From NCBI RefSeq assembly GCF_949628265.1, contig NC_088787.1, forward strand, positions 3,524,501-3,588,500: 64,000 nt of DNA. The letters are read 5' to 3'. This document shows positions 1 through 11,540 of this stretch, one piece after another. Origin of the DNA: Cloeon dipterum (taxonomy: Eukaryota > Arthropoda > Insecta > Ephemeroptera > Baetidae). Each line of letters starts with the position of its first letter. Positions within the stretch are counted from its first letter, which is position 1. The translations under genes and the position numbers were made by a program. The notes below the pieces were generated by a model, which was not told the origin of the DNA, did no database searches, and saw only the letters and a program-made list of their open reading frames with translations.

Positions 1-1313
1 GATGAAGGTAGCACAAATTGTCCAAGCAAACTCTGGATTTTCGATCTGCTCAGCAGCGATACAATCGAGCGCGTTCACCAGTTCCCGGATACAGTCGTCT
101 CTCATTCATATTCCAATAGGTAGCTGCGTGATATAGCGCTGGACAAAACACCAAACGATTACGTTGCGTACATCGCGGACTCTGAATCTGAGCACATCAT
201 AGTTTACAGCCGAAAAATGGACAAATCCTGGTCAGTTGAAACACCAGGGAGTAAATGGATTTCCTTGGCCCTCTCTCATCCCAGCAAGGGACAGTTGTTC
301 CTGGGAGGAGATGATTCAAAAGAACTGTATTCGGTGTCTGTGTCCGAGCTGAAGAATGAAGGCGGAAGTGCTGCTGTGAAATTCATCGGCACATGGCATG
401 AAGAACCCTACAAAATGCTAATCGACAGTTCCAACATCTTGTATGCCGCCTTTCACTTCCAGAATTACACCTCCAACTGGAATATTTCGGAGCCCTTTCG
501 TGAGCAGCGATTTCATGAGGTAATAATTTATTTGTTGAACCCAAGATTTTCCACACGAGGAAATTTAAAATAGAATTAAAAACTTTTGCTACAAAATAAA
601 ATACCCTTTAATTTTTCTTATATTCCCGACTATTTTATGCTTTTTCTGGCCAACAATATCAAATCATTCCACTCTTTTAGTTTGGAAAACTGCGTGCTTA
701 TCGGGCATTTACTTTTGGTTTGGACACGAATGGCAGTTTATGGATGACGGAGAGAAATTCCACTGGGGATGAGAATAAGTTTAGACTACTCCAGGCTGAA
801 GTCGGCGCCAAATCGTATCAATACAGCACGTCCACTGCAGGTAAATATAAAGTACAATTATGTGCTCTCAATTGCAAGAGAAATACGCAAATATAAATCA
901 TTTCTGTTCCAAAGTTTGATTTTTCTGCTTCTGAATTGAATGAATTTCCTTACTTAATTGCATGAGAATTAAATTTCTCAATGTAATTCGAAAGAACAGA
1001 CACCGCGCCCACAGAATCTAATCATTCTTCCGTTCCTGATCCTTTTGCAGCTTCGACGAAGCCTCAAGTTAACGTGAATGAAGAGACTTCGGAAGTCGTG
1101 AGAAGCGCGCAAGCTCCAACAATCGGTGGACATGCTGGTCTTGTAGGAAATCACCGCAACAGTCAGTCTTCGAACACAATTCCGATTTTGTTGCTCGTGT
1201 GTTGTTTTGTCATTTTGTGGCTGACCCTGAGGATGAGAAGAATGCAGACCTCTTTCAGGCAGACTCCCTTGGAAAATAACGGGGAAATGCACGTTTTCCC
1301 TGAACGCAATTAG
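1..1313 (+). pseudogene. YT1: Yellow/MRJP-like membrane protein, 3' part, with in-frame stop
   Basis: This is the 3' part of a Yellow/MRJP-like gene; its 5' exons lie before the window. Exons read 1-519, 681-840 and 1051-1313 with GT-AG borders and the same phases (0, then 1) as the other array members. Family landmarks are KLWIF, SWSVETPG, the LALS segment, LYSVSV and REQRFHE. The last exon has a short linker, a TM helix (IPILLLVCCFVILWLTL), then RMRR and a short tail. An AATAAA signal lies at 1371. A TAG at 121-123 interrupts the frame where paralogues YT2 and YT14 have Trp (R-W-[LM]), so one base change (TGG to TAG) explains it. The rest is undamaged, so this is either a young null allele or a base error. 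If translated from Met at 217, only the second half would be made. Confidence 0.7.
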
Positions 1314-1370
1314 TTGTCTACTGAGACAAATATAAAATGTCGTGTTTTGCATTGTCAGAAAAAATTATTC

Positions 1371-1376
1371 AATAAA
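1371..1376 (+). terminator. polyadenylation signal of YT1
   Basis: AATAAA stands 58 bases after the YT1 stop codon. The interval from here to the YT2 start is AT-rich and I see no gene in it. Confidence 0.6.
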
Positions 1377-1984
1377 GGTGAACATAAAATAATCTTTTGT
1401 AAGAATGGTTTGGGGCAAATAAAAATATATATTGCATATATTCCCTTGCTTAACTGTTGGTTTTCCTTAAATCATTCATAATTGTAGAGATGCTGCAAGT
1501 ATGCCAATGGCAAAATATCATTCTCAATAATAATTTTCTAATAAAAACTTGCAAGAATTTCTCGGACGTTCTGCATCATTCTTAGTAACGAAGTTAAATA
1601 ATTTTGACTCTTGCTGAGTTGTCTAATTTAAGATTTTTATTTTTCCTGCTTGCACCACGTTTGACATTTAAAATTAAACAACCAGCAATCATGTGAAAAA
1701 GACTCAATTTGAGAATTTGATTGCATTTATTCGAAGACAGTGTACGCGGTAAGGAAATGATAAATGTTATTATTATCATGAAATATATGAAGCGTCGTGT
1801 TCATTTTGCTATTTAATTCCTGCTGATAATTCAGAGTGAGTCATAAAAATATATTTATAACCAGGAAAACCCGCGTTCGTTTTAGCACGTAGTAAAGGCA
1901 GTCAAATCCTAGCTGCCACTCGTATCGGTCTCTCTGCTCCGCATTTTTCAACTAATGAATATTTCGGTCTTCTAATTTTAAAGG

Positions 1985-3717
1985 ATGGCTCGGTACATCC
2001 TCATTATCCTCACTCTAATGATCGGCCTGTCCTTGGCAGCCGATAATTTCACTTCCGTTTTCGATTGGGATCACATGAGCTTCGATATAACGTCAGCGGA
2101 GAGCAAAAACTTCTCCTTCTCTGCAATGTTTTATCCAAAGTACATGGCGGTCTTCAGAAAAAGGCTCTTCCTCAGCATATATCCACCCAAGGCCGTTCCT
2201 GCGACTCTGGTTTCGCTGCCAACCTCTTCTGCGACGCCTCCGAAGCTGACACCCTTTCCGTCTGAGCAAATGCATGTAAGTGGCAAAAAAGAAAATTGTT
2301 GTCCGAAAAATATCCATTTCCTTGCTATGGGAGTGATTACCTAAAAAAAATTCTGGCTACAGATAAGGGACAACTGCAGGACCATTCAACACGCAACCGG
2401 CTTGGAATCAGATTCTGAAGGTCGCTTGTGGGTTTTGGACAACGGCAATCGGAATTGTCTTGCAAAACTTTGGATATTCAATCTTGAGAAAAACGATGAA
2501 TTCGTGCTTGTCCACGAATTTCCTCAGACTTTGGTCTCTAATGTTTCGAATAAAAGGTGGATGCACGGCCTAGTGCTGGATGAAACAAAGGATGACTGGC
2601 TTTCGTACATTTTGGAATTAATTTCTGGAAACCTGCTTGCGTTCAGCATGAAAAGCAACACGTCTTGGATGTTGCAAGCGCTGGAACAAAAATTTTCAGC
2701 GCTTGCTCTCTCCCCAAAGGAGCAAAACAGAAGACTGTTCTTGACAGTTCAAGATGAAAACTCCACTGAACTTTATTCTGTATCCGTGGTCAGTCTCACA
2801 GCTGGGTCTAGAGTTCTGGAGAAAATCGGCACTTGGACTAATAAACCTTACAGAATGCTAATGGACAGCGCCGGTTTAATATACGCCGCCTTCCTTTATC
2901 AGGAATACGCGTCCACCTGGAACTTTACGGATCCACTGAAGGAGGAACGATTTTTTGAGGTAAATTAACATCTTAATCTGTTAATACTGACCTTTGCTAC
3001 ATTTTGGTCTAGATCAAAGAAATAAAAACAAACTGGCCGTTTATTTTTGCACTGGACCGATCTGGAACTCTTTGGCTAATGGTAAATGATGTGGAGAAGA
3101 AGCACAGGCTTCTCAAGGCTGAAAAAGGTGTCAGATCGTACAACGCCATCTCAGAAAGCAAGTTGCAGAAAGTCCTTATAAATCGGTTATAACAAAGCTT
3201 TCCTTTTTTCTAGAATCTTTTGGGGAAACATTTCCTCTGGGCAGATTTTTCCCCATCGCCTGTTTAATATTTCTGGGCGTCTTCCTCTTGGGCTTGAGCA
3301 CTGCATTTATTTCGCGGCTGTTCTTGAGACGATCAAAGCAGGAAATCCAAGAAGAAGAGACGAGCAGTCGAGCAGTCGAGCAGTGAGCCGGTGCCTGCTG
3401 TGCCCCAAGAAAGATCCATTTCCGCCAAAAATTTAGACGACGAAGCGGACTTGCACTACGATTACGTCACTGTCGAGCCGCCTTCTCCGGGGCTTTATCA
3501 AAGAGCAGAGTCGTTTTCCTCGCAGATAGATATTTCTAGACACGTGCCTTCCGCTCCGGCCGAGTACGACGACGTTGGCATCGCAGATCAGGAAATTCTG
3601 TACGAAAACGTTGGTCCTTGCACACTGGACCAGTACGTAGAAATGAGACTCGATCATGAATCGGTCATCTACCTGGAAGTCTTACCAAATGAAGACGGAA
3701 TTGGTTTAACAAAATAA
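1985..3717 (+). CDS. YT2: divergent Yellow/MRJP-like membrane protein with tyrosine-rich tail (frameshifted)
   Basis: Exons are 1985-2275, 2363-2959, 3013-3157 and 3214 onward. The product has a signal peptide (LIILTLMIGLSLAA), a propeller with GRLWVLDNG, and a TM helix at about residues 355-378 (FPIACLIFLGVFLLGLSTAF) followed by RLFLRRSK. It is the most diverged member: it lacks the EWPDG motif and has FDWDHMS instead. Exon 4 ends AAA|GCAAGT, so the last intron appears to be GC-AG. The frame read through the TM stops at TGA 3384-3386. The conserved tail (YDDVG, ILYENV) continues to 3717 in another frame. The switch lies in an 8-base direct repeat (GAGCAGTC units, 3362-3385), where one extra unit would bring the two frames together. 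As it stands the protein is about 401 residues with a truncated tail. Whether this is biological, allelic or an assembly error is open. Confidence 0.75.
3362..3385 (+). repeat. 8-base tandem repeat at the TM/tail junction of YT2
   Basis: Three near-perfect GAGCAGTC units follow each other; the last ends in G. Because 8 is not a multiple of 3, any change in unit number changes the reading frame of the cytoplasmic tail. Confidence 0.85.
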
Positions 3718-4427
3718 GTGTTATTTTAATTAAAATATTGTGAAACGTGTTATTTTATTTCCTGATTTAGTGACTAAGCTTTAATGATAAGAAAATATAA
3801 TTATTAAAAATACGTACACACATATAGACGCGTATTTTATTTAATTCAAGGTTCTTCCTTGCACGTGTCCATACTTAAGCGGAGTTTCTATTCTCGTTAG
3901 TTTTTGCGGTTGAGTTAATTCCGATATCGCGGCCACAATTTGTCATGCTAAACAATTACCATAAATAGTCTTTCAAAGCTTCCTGCAGGAAATGAAATGA
4001 CGTTTGTACGTGCTTAGTCACGTTAGCCGCAGTCAAAAATCAATTTAAAATAATTGAAAAGATTGTAAAGAAAAAATGAATTTTATATTTATCACAGAAG
4101 AAAAGTCCTTACTGTTTGCCTTCGCTAGAGTCAAAATTTCATAAGAGTCTCCGAAATTTTACCAAAAAGAAAAGATTTGGTAAAGAATTCAGTTCAAACG
4201 GCGTATATTAAGCTTGGTCTTGCGCTGCACTTCTATTTTTTGGAGGGTCCTAGGGATACCCTACTTGTGAAGCAGAAAATTTTCTGTTTGTGTTGCTCAG
4301 TTTTCCTTATTCGGTGCACAAATATGGGAGCTTGTTCCGACTGCCATGATTTGTGGTTAAGCGCCTTCTGCGTAGGGGCTTTATCAAAATCGATCAAGCG
4401 ATATAGGCTAAATAGTTCCGGGTTGGC

Positions 4428-4506
4428 AGCTATAAAGGCCAGCTAATTGCTTTTAAAAGCCAATCAACTCTCTGCAGTTTCGTTCCCGTTTTTACCCAGC
4501 GTGCAG
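4428..4506 (+). promoter_or_regulatory. core promoter and non-coding exon 1 of YT3
   Basis: TATAAAGG stands at 4431-4438. About 70 bases on, CTCTCTGCAGTTTCG leads to ACCCAGCGTGCAG|GTTCG, the exon-1 donor shared by the array. Exon 1 would splice to the acceptor just before the YT3 start codon. Confidence 0.6.
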
Positions 4507-4701
4507 GTTCGTATTTCTTGGAAGCAGCTTTTGAATTTTAAATTAATTCACCATCTAATTAACAAATGGTTAGGAAAAAATTGTATTTTTGTCTGAATGT
4601 TAATTATTGTTTTCATAATATAAAACATATATTTCTTTTTTTTAAAAAAAGCCATTTCAGACCATTTTTATTTAATTTTTCAGTTCAGAAACGTCTGAGT
4701 C

Positions 4702-5699
4702 ATGAATGCCTGCTTCATTTTCATCGTTTTGCTCCACCTTTCATTGGCCACCGCTGCCAATTTCACGCAAGTCTACGAGAGGCCGTCGGAGGCGAGCAGG
4801 ACACAGGCCTTGGAAGATAGAACTATCGAACCAGAGAATGTCAAGCCTCTCTACAATAGCTTGCTCGTAAGGGTTCCTCGGAAAAAATGTAAGTTAGCTC
4901 GGAACGCTCTGTTAAAATTGTAATGCCAATAATAGAATTGATTATTTTTAAGTTCCATTTAATGCATGGCATATAAAGTTTATGAGTATTTTTAAAAGCA
5001 TTTATGCTAAATACTTATTAGTTTCGTTTATTTAAATGAGAGAGTGAGATCAGCATCAATTAATTTATTCTTATTTCAGCTACGCGAGCCATTCAAACCA
5101 TCGCTACCATTTCCCAAATGACCAAACCAACGCCTGTGTTCAGCACAACCATTACAGGACGATCCAGCTTGTCTATTCCGACCACAACAAAAATTTCGAC
5201 GCTTGCTGAGAAAACTGCCACAACCGAGGTGCCGGAGAGCAGCATCCTGACAGAAAAATTGTTCCAAAATCGGCTTTTTATCATCATTCTGATCTGCTTC
5301 ATCGTGTTCAGCGTAATCTTGTTTGGTCTTATCATTATTTGGCTCATCCTGAGAAAGAAAAGAATCAACTCCCTTCCGCCAAACACCAACGAGGCCCAGG
5401 AAATGTCTGTTATCGCTGACGACCACGACGACGTCGGCCCCGAGGAAGTGCTGTACGAGGAAGTAAAACACGACCAGGCCGCTGCCCCTGCTGCTCCTAG
5501 TCTTTACGAGCGGCCGATTATTCTCAGCCCCCGATCGGCGAGAAGAGTAAAAGCGATGCCTGCGAGGCAGAGGACTTTCGAAAAATTTGGAGAGGCGCCT
5601 CGTGCTCCAGTCGAGTCAGACGACGACGGCCCTGCCCAACCGGATCCTTCCACGAGACCACGTTGCGAAGACAACGATACTTCCGAGTCTGCGCAATAA
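4702..5699 (+). CDS. YT3: propeller-less type I membrane protein derived from a Yellow/MRJP-like gene
   Basis: Two coding exons, 4702-4888 and 5080-5699, join in phase 1 and give an open frame of about 268 residues. The first carries the family signal peptide (VLLHLSLATA) and a shortened exon-2 domain (NFTQVYE, WPDGM lost, PSEASRTQAL). It then leaves the propeller sequence after about residue 50. There is no exon 3 or exon 4, so RLWVLDSG and nearly the whole beta-propeller are missing. The second exon is a normal YT exon 5: Thr-rich stalk, TM at about 128-153, RKKR stop-transfer, then DDVGP, VLYEEV and a long acidic and Arg-rich tail. The promoter and acceptor look intact. The donor GAAAAAAT|GTAAGT is strong and has the phase that normally ends exon 4, so the deletion kept the frame. 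Role unknown; it could be a signalling-only or decoy partner of the full-length members. Expression is unproven. Confidence 0.75.
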
Positions 5700-6514
5700 C
5701 TGAAACTCCTGCCATGAACATCATCGAATCTCGATTCTTAATCTATATGAATATGATATTTTAATCTTATTTTGCGGTTCATAGATGCATACATGTATCA
5801 TATATATTTAGGAACAATAAAGAAAAATATCTAATTACTTTTTTCCATCACCTTCCGGCCCCTCCCAAGCTGTGCCTGAGAAGGTCGCGTGCCTGCCGGC
5901 CAGCCACAGCGCCTCCCTTTCCCCTTCCCCCAATGCCGCTGACGTCACCAGTCTCTGAATCCACAAATCACAGGCAAAAACTAGAAAATCTACTGTGGAC
6001 GCAACAAGAGTCGACGATCCTTTCCCTCCAGGGTTGCAGGTCAAGGACTGATTCAGGGCCGACCTTTTCCTTTTCCCAAAAGAGCATCTGTGAAAAGCGA
6101 TAATATTTAATAATATTTTAACAGAAGGTTCGTGAGAATTTTTATTTGCTCGCTTTTGGGAACCTCGTCTCTTTTCTGTATCATTTAGGAACCATTCAAA
6201 GTGTAAATTAGGTTAATATTCATACAATAAGCCATTTTACTATCTCTTTTTATCAGTGCGCGAGACACAAAAATATAAATAGAGAATTTAAGATGTTTGC
6301 AATCGATTTAAAGTGAGGAGTGTTTTGAAATAAAAGAATAAACCCAGAAATTTTGTTTAATATTCTTGAAAAAGAAAGAGATTTGAAAAGTTGCAGTAAT
6401 AATCAAATAGCACCGAATTGAAATATTTCGTAATTCAAAAACACAAAAAAACTACAACTTCTGAGGTTTTCACTCAATGGTTTTAAAGTTGCCGCCAGAA
6501 GCAGCGTTCTCACC
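5700..6514. other. spacer after YT3
   Basis: No gene is seen. It starts with the YT3 3' region, with an AATAAA at 5815. A GC-richer patch follows at about 5860-6030, then AT-rich sequence up to the GC-rich repeat at 6.5 kb. Confidence 0.5.
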
Positions 6515-7060
6515 AGAGCCTGTTTGTGTTAGTTCAGAAGCTGCCTCTGACACGACACGGCGCTGGAAGACTTGGCGTGACGTCACTGGGGGCGGGGAGA
6601 AATTCGTCCAGTTAAACAGGCACGCGACTTTGACCTTTGAATGGCATACCGCTGGAGGGGGAACGAACGAGGTAGAGGAGGCGGAGCTTTCAAGCCAAAG
6701 CCAAGAGAAGGGGCCTGATGTTAGTTCAGCAGTTGCTTCACTCAGACGCGGCGCTGGTGGCTCTTGGCGTGACGTCAGCGGGGGCGGAGGAAAATAAGGC
6801 AAATAACAGGCAGGCACGCGACAATGAATGGCATAGCAAAGTGAGAGGAGGGGAAATGAATGAAAATGAATCAAGTGCACAAGAAGGCGCTAGGAAAAGA
6901 AAAATAAAAGCGAGGAGGCTGCCGTTTTGAGAATATTCCTTGTTTTCAGACATTCAGAGCGGACCGACGCGCAGAAAACCAAAAAAATTGAAATATAATT
7001 GCATGTTTCGCATTTATCGAGCCATATTACCCATTAATTTAATCTTTCGGTGTTTTTTAT
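6515..7060 (+). repeat. GC-rich dispersed repeat with two TGACGTCA sites, copy 1
   Basis: Two modules carry TTAGTTCAG, then a GCGCTGG element and GGCGTGACGTCA. TGACGTCA palindromes (the cAMP response element core) stand at 6578-6585 and 6770-6777. The 3' part has GAATGGCATAG, GGGGAAATGAATGAAA, GGAGGCTGCCGTTTTGAG and TTTCGCATTTATCGAGCC. The same order of blocks recurs almost unchanged at 62.5-63.0 kb. The copy ends just before the presumed exon 1 of YT4, so it may supply its promoter. Confidence 0.75.
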
Positions 7061-7230
7061 CCACCGAGGCAGGTTCGTAATTTTTGGATACTTTTTATCA
7101 TATCAAGCAGTTGTTTGTGAAGAACTTTATTGATTGTTAAATAAATACACAAATAGCACATTGACCTGATTGTTTAGGATTAAATTTTGGGTTTGTTTAT
7201 TAAATATAAATATCAAAGGGAATGCCCCCT
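7060..7230 (+). repeat. array-unit upstream repeat (reference copy)
   Basis: This block has an exon-1-like end (CACCGAGGCAG|GTTCG), then TTTTTGGATAC, ATATCAAGCAGTTG, GAACTTTATTGATTG and TTAAATAAATA...CACATTGA. Related copies lie near 9345, 15520, 18570, 33905, 35690, 39010, 42235, 45855 and 59400 on plus, and about 51600-51420 and 58995-58800 on minus. It therefore travels with the array unit upstream of nearly every gene. At YT4 and YT5 it directly precedes the coding exon; at later genes it sits upstream of a separate TATA promoter. Confidence 0.7.
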
Positions 7231-7305
7231 TCCATTCAATACGCTACACAAACCAGTCATAAAATAGCATTTTACTACTTTATTCATTTCAGAAACGTTA
7301 GAGTC

Positions 7306-8995
7306 ATGAATTCTTTCGCATTTGTTATCGTTTTGCTCCACCTTTCATTGACCACTGCCGTAAACTTCACGCAAGTCTTCGAGTGGCCCGATGGAATGGA
7401 CTACGAGTGGCCTTCTGAGGCAAGCAGGACAAACGCCTTGAATGAAAGAACTTTCAAACCAGAGAATATTCAACCTCGTTACATGGCTGTCTACGGAACA
7501 AGAATCTTCCTCAGTTTGTATAGATATGGCATTCTGGCGAATCTGGTGTCTTTGCCGACGAGCAGCGCGTCCTCCGCGACCCCGAAACTCACTCCAGTTC
7601 CTTCGTGGGACATGCATGTAAGTGTAGAGTATTAGAATCAAATGTGCTCGTTGAAAACAATGTCATTCACGATGTCGGCATAAACAAAAAATAGGTTCTT
7701 AAGACACATTTATGTATGAATGTGAAACAATAGTTTGAAAATTAATTTTTTCTCTTTAGAGTTAATGATTGTGCCGAAAGCGTAAAAAAAATTTGTTCTA
7801 AAAGGCAACAATATGATTTTTTGTAGGGAAAGAGAGACTACTGCAACAAAATCCAGGCTGCAAGGGGGTTGGAAGTAGACTCGATTGGAAGGCTGTGGGT
7901 GCTTGATAATGGATTCTCCAAATGCAACGCAAAACTATGGACCATCGACTTGGTCAACAACGATCACACCGAACTAATTCATCATTTTCCTTTTCACTAT
8001 AACATTAACGACTTGGTGCTCGATGAAACGCCCAACGAAACCTTGGCCTACATCTCGTGGAGGGGAGTGATCGTTTTTAGTTTGGAAAGGAACCAATCTT
8101 GGATGGTGGACACGCCAGGAATAAAGGTCTATTCCATTGCCCTGTCCCCTAAGGAGGAACCGAGACAGCTCTACCTCAGCAATTTAGAATCCAATGAGTT
8201 GTATTCTATTTCCGTTGCCGCACTCCGCAACGGAACTCGAACTGCAAATCTTCAACTTATCGGAAGATGGACTGGAAGACCATATAGAATGCTGATGGAC
8301 AACCACGGGACCATTTACACTGCATTTCGGGGGAGACACTACCTATTCTCATATAACACTTCCCAGCCATTCCAGGAGCAGCGTTTTCATGACGTATGTT
8401 ATGTCATCATTTCAAATAAGATATTTTTTTATTTTATTAGAGATTGACTTTTACCATTTGTCTACGCTTTAAATTGATTAGTTGAGCGTCTATTTGTTCA
8501 ATTTTTATCTTTGATCTTTTCTAAAATGACAACAGTCCGTTACACTTTTTAGGTTGGAGAGCTGAAAGCCCCTTGGCCGTTTAGTTTTGCTTTGGACTCG
8601 TCGGGAAACTTTTGGATGACTGAGCAAAATGGAACAGCGTACAAGTCAAAGTTCAGACTACTAAAGGCCGCAGTCGGTGCGAAGTCATACATGAGCGAAC
8701 CTCCGAAAACAGGTAATTTACCTCGGAAAAATAGAAATACTTTCAACCATCGCGTGATATTTTAAAATGTATTAAAGACGGACGTTTCACCGGAAAAAAG
8801 CAAATTGACTACTCTGCTCTGATCGGCTCGCTCGCCTTCTTATTGGTCTTGAGCTTCATTATCAACCTCTGGTTCACCCTGAGGATGAGAAATTCGAAAA
8901 ATTCCAACGAGCATCGCAACGCAGAAGCCGAGGAACTGCCAACAGCTCCAAATCATGTCTCAACGGAAATGGAGGACGAGGAATCGTTGCTGTGA
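7306..8995 (+). CDS. YT4: Yellow/MRJP-like membrane-anchored protein, short-stalk type
   Basis: Exons 7306-7617, 7827-8393, 8553-8712 and 8778-8995 join to 418 residues. The chosen start follows the acceptor TTTCAG and the AAACGTTAGAGTC leader found in all units. Residues 1-18 are a signal peptide. The propeller part has EWPDGMDYEWPSEA, YMAVYGTRIFLSL, PKLTPVPSWDMH, RLWVLDNG and IALSPKEEPRQLYLS, with many N-glycosylation sites. Exon 5 gives DGRFTGKK, a TM helix at about 360-381 (SLAFLLVLSFIINLWF), RMRN and a tail of about 35 residues ending in acidic residues. There is no Thr/Pro-rich stalk, unlike YT6 and YT7. Compared with ordinary Yellow proteins, the loop between the SW motif and ALSP is much shorter, so the ectodomain is compact (about 350 residues). 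Ligand unknown. Confidence 0.85.
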
Positions 8996-9291
8996 TGACT
9001 TACTAGTAAAAATGAACCTTCGGTTTGAACTGTAATTTAATTTTAAATGATGTTCAACCAGATTTTCTATTTAAGCTTAATAAAAATGAAAATGCCAATA
9101 TATTTAGATTTTTAAATTTTGATACCAGCTCGATAAAATCCATTTTTACGGGTTAATTGCTGAGTTCTATTGCCCAATATTAAGCATTTCTGTTGAAGTG
9201 CTGCACGTTAGCCGCAGTCAAAATTCAATTTAAAATAATTGGAAAGATTGTAAAGAAAAAATGGAGTTTAATATTCATCACAGAAGAAAAA

Positions 9292-9357
9292 CCCTTCTAT
9301 TTAAAAGCCACTCATCCTGCTGCGACGCATCTGCAGTTTTTATCCACCGAGGCGGGT
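9292..9357 (+). promoter_or_regulatory. probable promoter and exon 1 of YT5
   Basis: TATTTAAAAG stands at about 9298-9307. Some 45 bases on, CTGCAGTTTTTATCCACCGA runs into GGTTCG, like the shared exon-1 donor region. The TSS is not defined by the sequence. Confidence 0.4.
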
Positions 9358-9601
9358 TCGTAATTTTTGGATACTTTTTATCATATCAAGCAGTTGTTTG
9401 TGAAGAACTTTATCGATTGTTAAATAAATACACAAATAGCACATTGATCTAATTGTTTAGGGTGAAATTGTGGTTCTGTTTATTAATTATAAATATCAAA
9501 GGGAATGCCCCCTTCCATTCAATACGCTACACAAACCAATCATAAAATAGCATTTTTATAAAATTATTTACTACTTTATTCATTTCAGAAACGTTAGAGT
9601 C

Positions 9602-11540
9602 ATGAATTCTTTCGCATTTGCCATCATTTTACTTCCTCTTTCCATGTCCACCGCCACCAACTTGACGCAAGTCTACGAGTGGCCCGATGGAATGGACTAC
9701 GAGTGGCCTTCCGAGGCGAAAAGGACACAGGCCTTGGAAGCTAGAACTTACAAACCAGAGAATATATCACCTCGTTACATGGCTGTGTTCGGAAAAAGGA
9801 TCTTCCTCAGCCTTCATAATAATAATGGCATTCCGGCGACTCTGGTGTCTTTGCCGACGAGCAGCGCGTGCTCTGCGTCCCCGAAGCTCACTCCAGTTCC
9901 TTCGTGGGACATGCATGTAAGTGTATAGGTAAAGATTAACAAAATCAAATGTGCTAATTGAAAACAGTCATTTTTATCAAACGCTATGGATTTTTTCTAT
10001 TTTCATGAAATGGGCAGTCACGTGTTTAAATTTTCTCGAATTCCCGTTGTCAGGATCAACACAAAATATTTTTAATTTCCTTACAAGTTGAGAAGTGGTA
10101 GTTCAACCACGCGTGGCTTTTTCTGCGTAAAAAATTCTTTTAAGTGGGGTCACCATTTATGTATGATTTAACAGTGAAATGAAAATATAAGTTTGAAAAT
10201 TCGTTTTTTTCTTTATAGTTAATGATTGTGCCAAAAGGGAAATTGCAATGAAGATATTTATTCTAAAAGGCATCAATGTGATTTTTTATTTGCAGGGAGA
10301 AAGAGAAGATTGCAACAAAATCCAGTCTGCAAGGGGGTTGGAAGTTGACTCGATTGGAAGGCTGTGGGTGCTGGACAGCGGTAGAGACTATTGCAATCCG
10401 AAACTATGGACCATCGACTTGGTCAACAACAATCACATCAAACTCATTCATCTGTTTACTCATAAAAAATGGATGCTCGACTTGGTGCTAGACGAAACAC
10501 CCAACGGAACCTTGGCATACATCTCACGGGAAGATGAACAAAATGTTTACGTGTTTAGTTTGGAAAAAGGACATTCTTGGACAGTTGACACGCCAGAAGT
10601 CAATCCCTACTCCATTGCCCTTTCTAAGGAGGAACCGAAACAGCTCTACCTCAGCAATATAAAATCCAATGAACTGTTTTCAATTTCCGTTGCCGTACTT
10701 CGCAACAGAACTCAAACTACATATCCGAAACTAGTCGGAAATTGGACTGCACATCATTCAAAAAGAATGCTGATGGACAACCACGGGATCATTTACTCTG
10801 CATTTTGGTGGAGAAACTACATAAGCTCTTGGAACACATCCAAGCCATTTAAGGAGCAGCGTTTTCATGAGGTATCATTATTTCAAATAAGACATTTTTG
10901 ATTTTATTGGAGATTGACATTTACCATTTGTCTACGTTTTATATTGATTAGTTGTGCGTCTATTTGTTCAATTTTTATCTTTGATCTTTTCTAAAATGAC
11001 AATACAGTCCGTTACACTTTTTAGGTTGGAGAGCTGAAAACCAGTTGGCCGTTTACTTTTGCTTTGGACTCGTCGGGAACCTTTTGGATGACCGAGTGTA
11101 ATGAAACATTTTATACTAAGCCAAAGTGCAGACTACTAAAGGCCGCAGTCGGTGCGAAGTCAAACATGAGCGAACCTCCGGAAACAGGTAATTTACTTCG
11201 CAAAAATAGATGTTCCCGGAAATTCTTTCAACCATCATGATGTGTAAAAAAATATATTAAAGGCGGACGTTTCACCGGAAAAGGGCAAACAGACAAGTCT
11301 ACAAACCCTGCTTTGATCGGCTCGCTCGCCTTCTTCTTGGTCTTGAGCTGCATTATCAATCTTTGGTTCGCCCTGAGGATGAGAAAATCGAAAAATTCCA
11401 ACGAGCATCGCAACGCAGAAGCCGCGGAATTGGAAATGCTCACTCTTCCGAATTCTGTTTCACAGGAAATAGCGGTAGAGGGATTCGAAAATTATTTATA
11501 CGACGCTATCACGGCTCCAGCCCCTTCACAATGGCTGTGA
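9602..11540 (+). CDS. YT5: Yellow/MRJP-like membrane-anchored protein, short-stalk type
   Basis: Exons 9602-9916, 10296-10871, 11025-11187 and 11263-11540 give 443 residues. It is the closest relative of YT4: same exon-5 start (GRFTGKG), same TM sequence type at about 368-389 (LAFFLVLSCIINLWFAL), and RMRKSKNSNEHRN after it. The tail is longer than in YT4 and ends in a Tyr-containing acidic segment (FENYLYDAIT), absent from YT4. The propeller keeps RLWVLDSG and two Cys likely to pair (EDCNKI and DYCNPKLW). It follows YT4 in tandem with only about 600 bases between them, so the two look like a local duplication. Confidence 0.85.
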
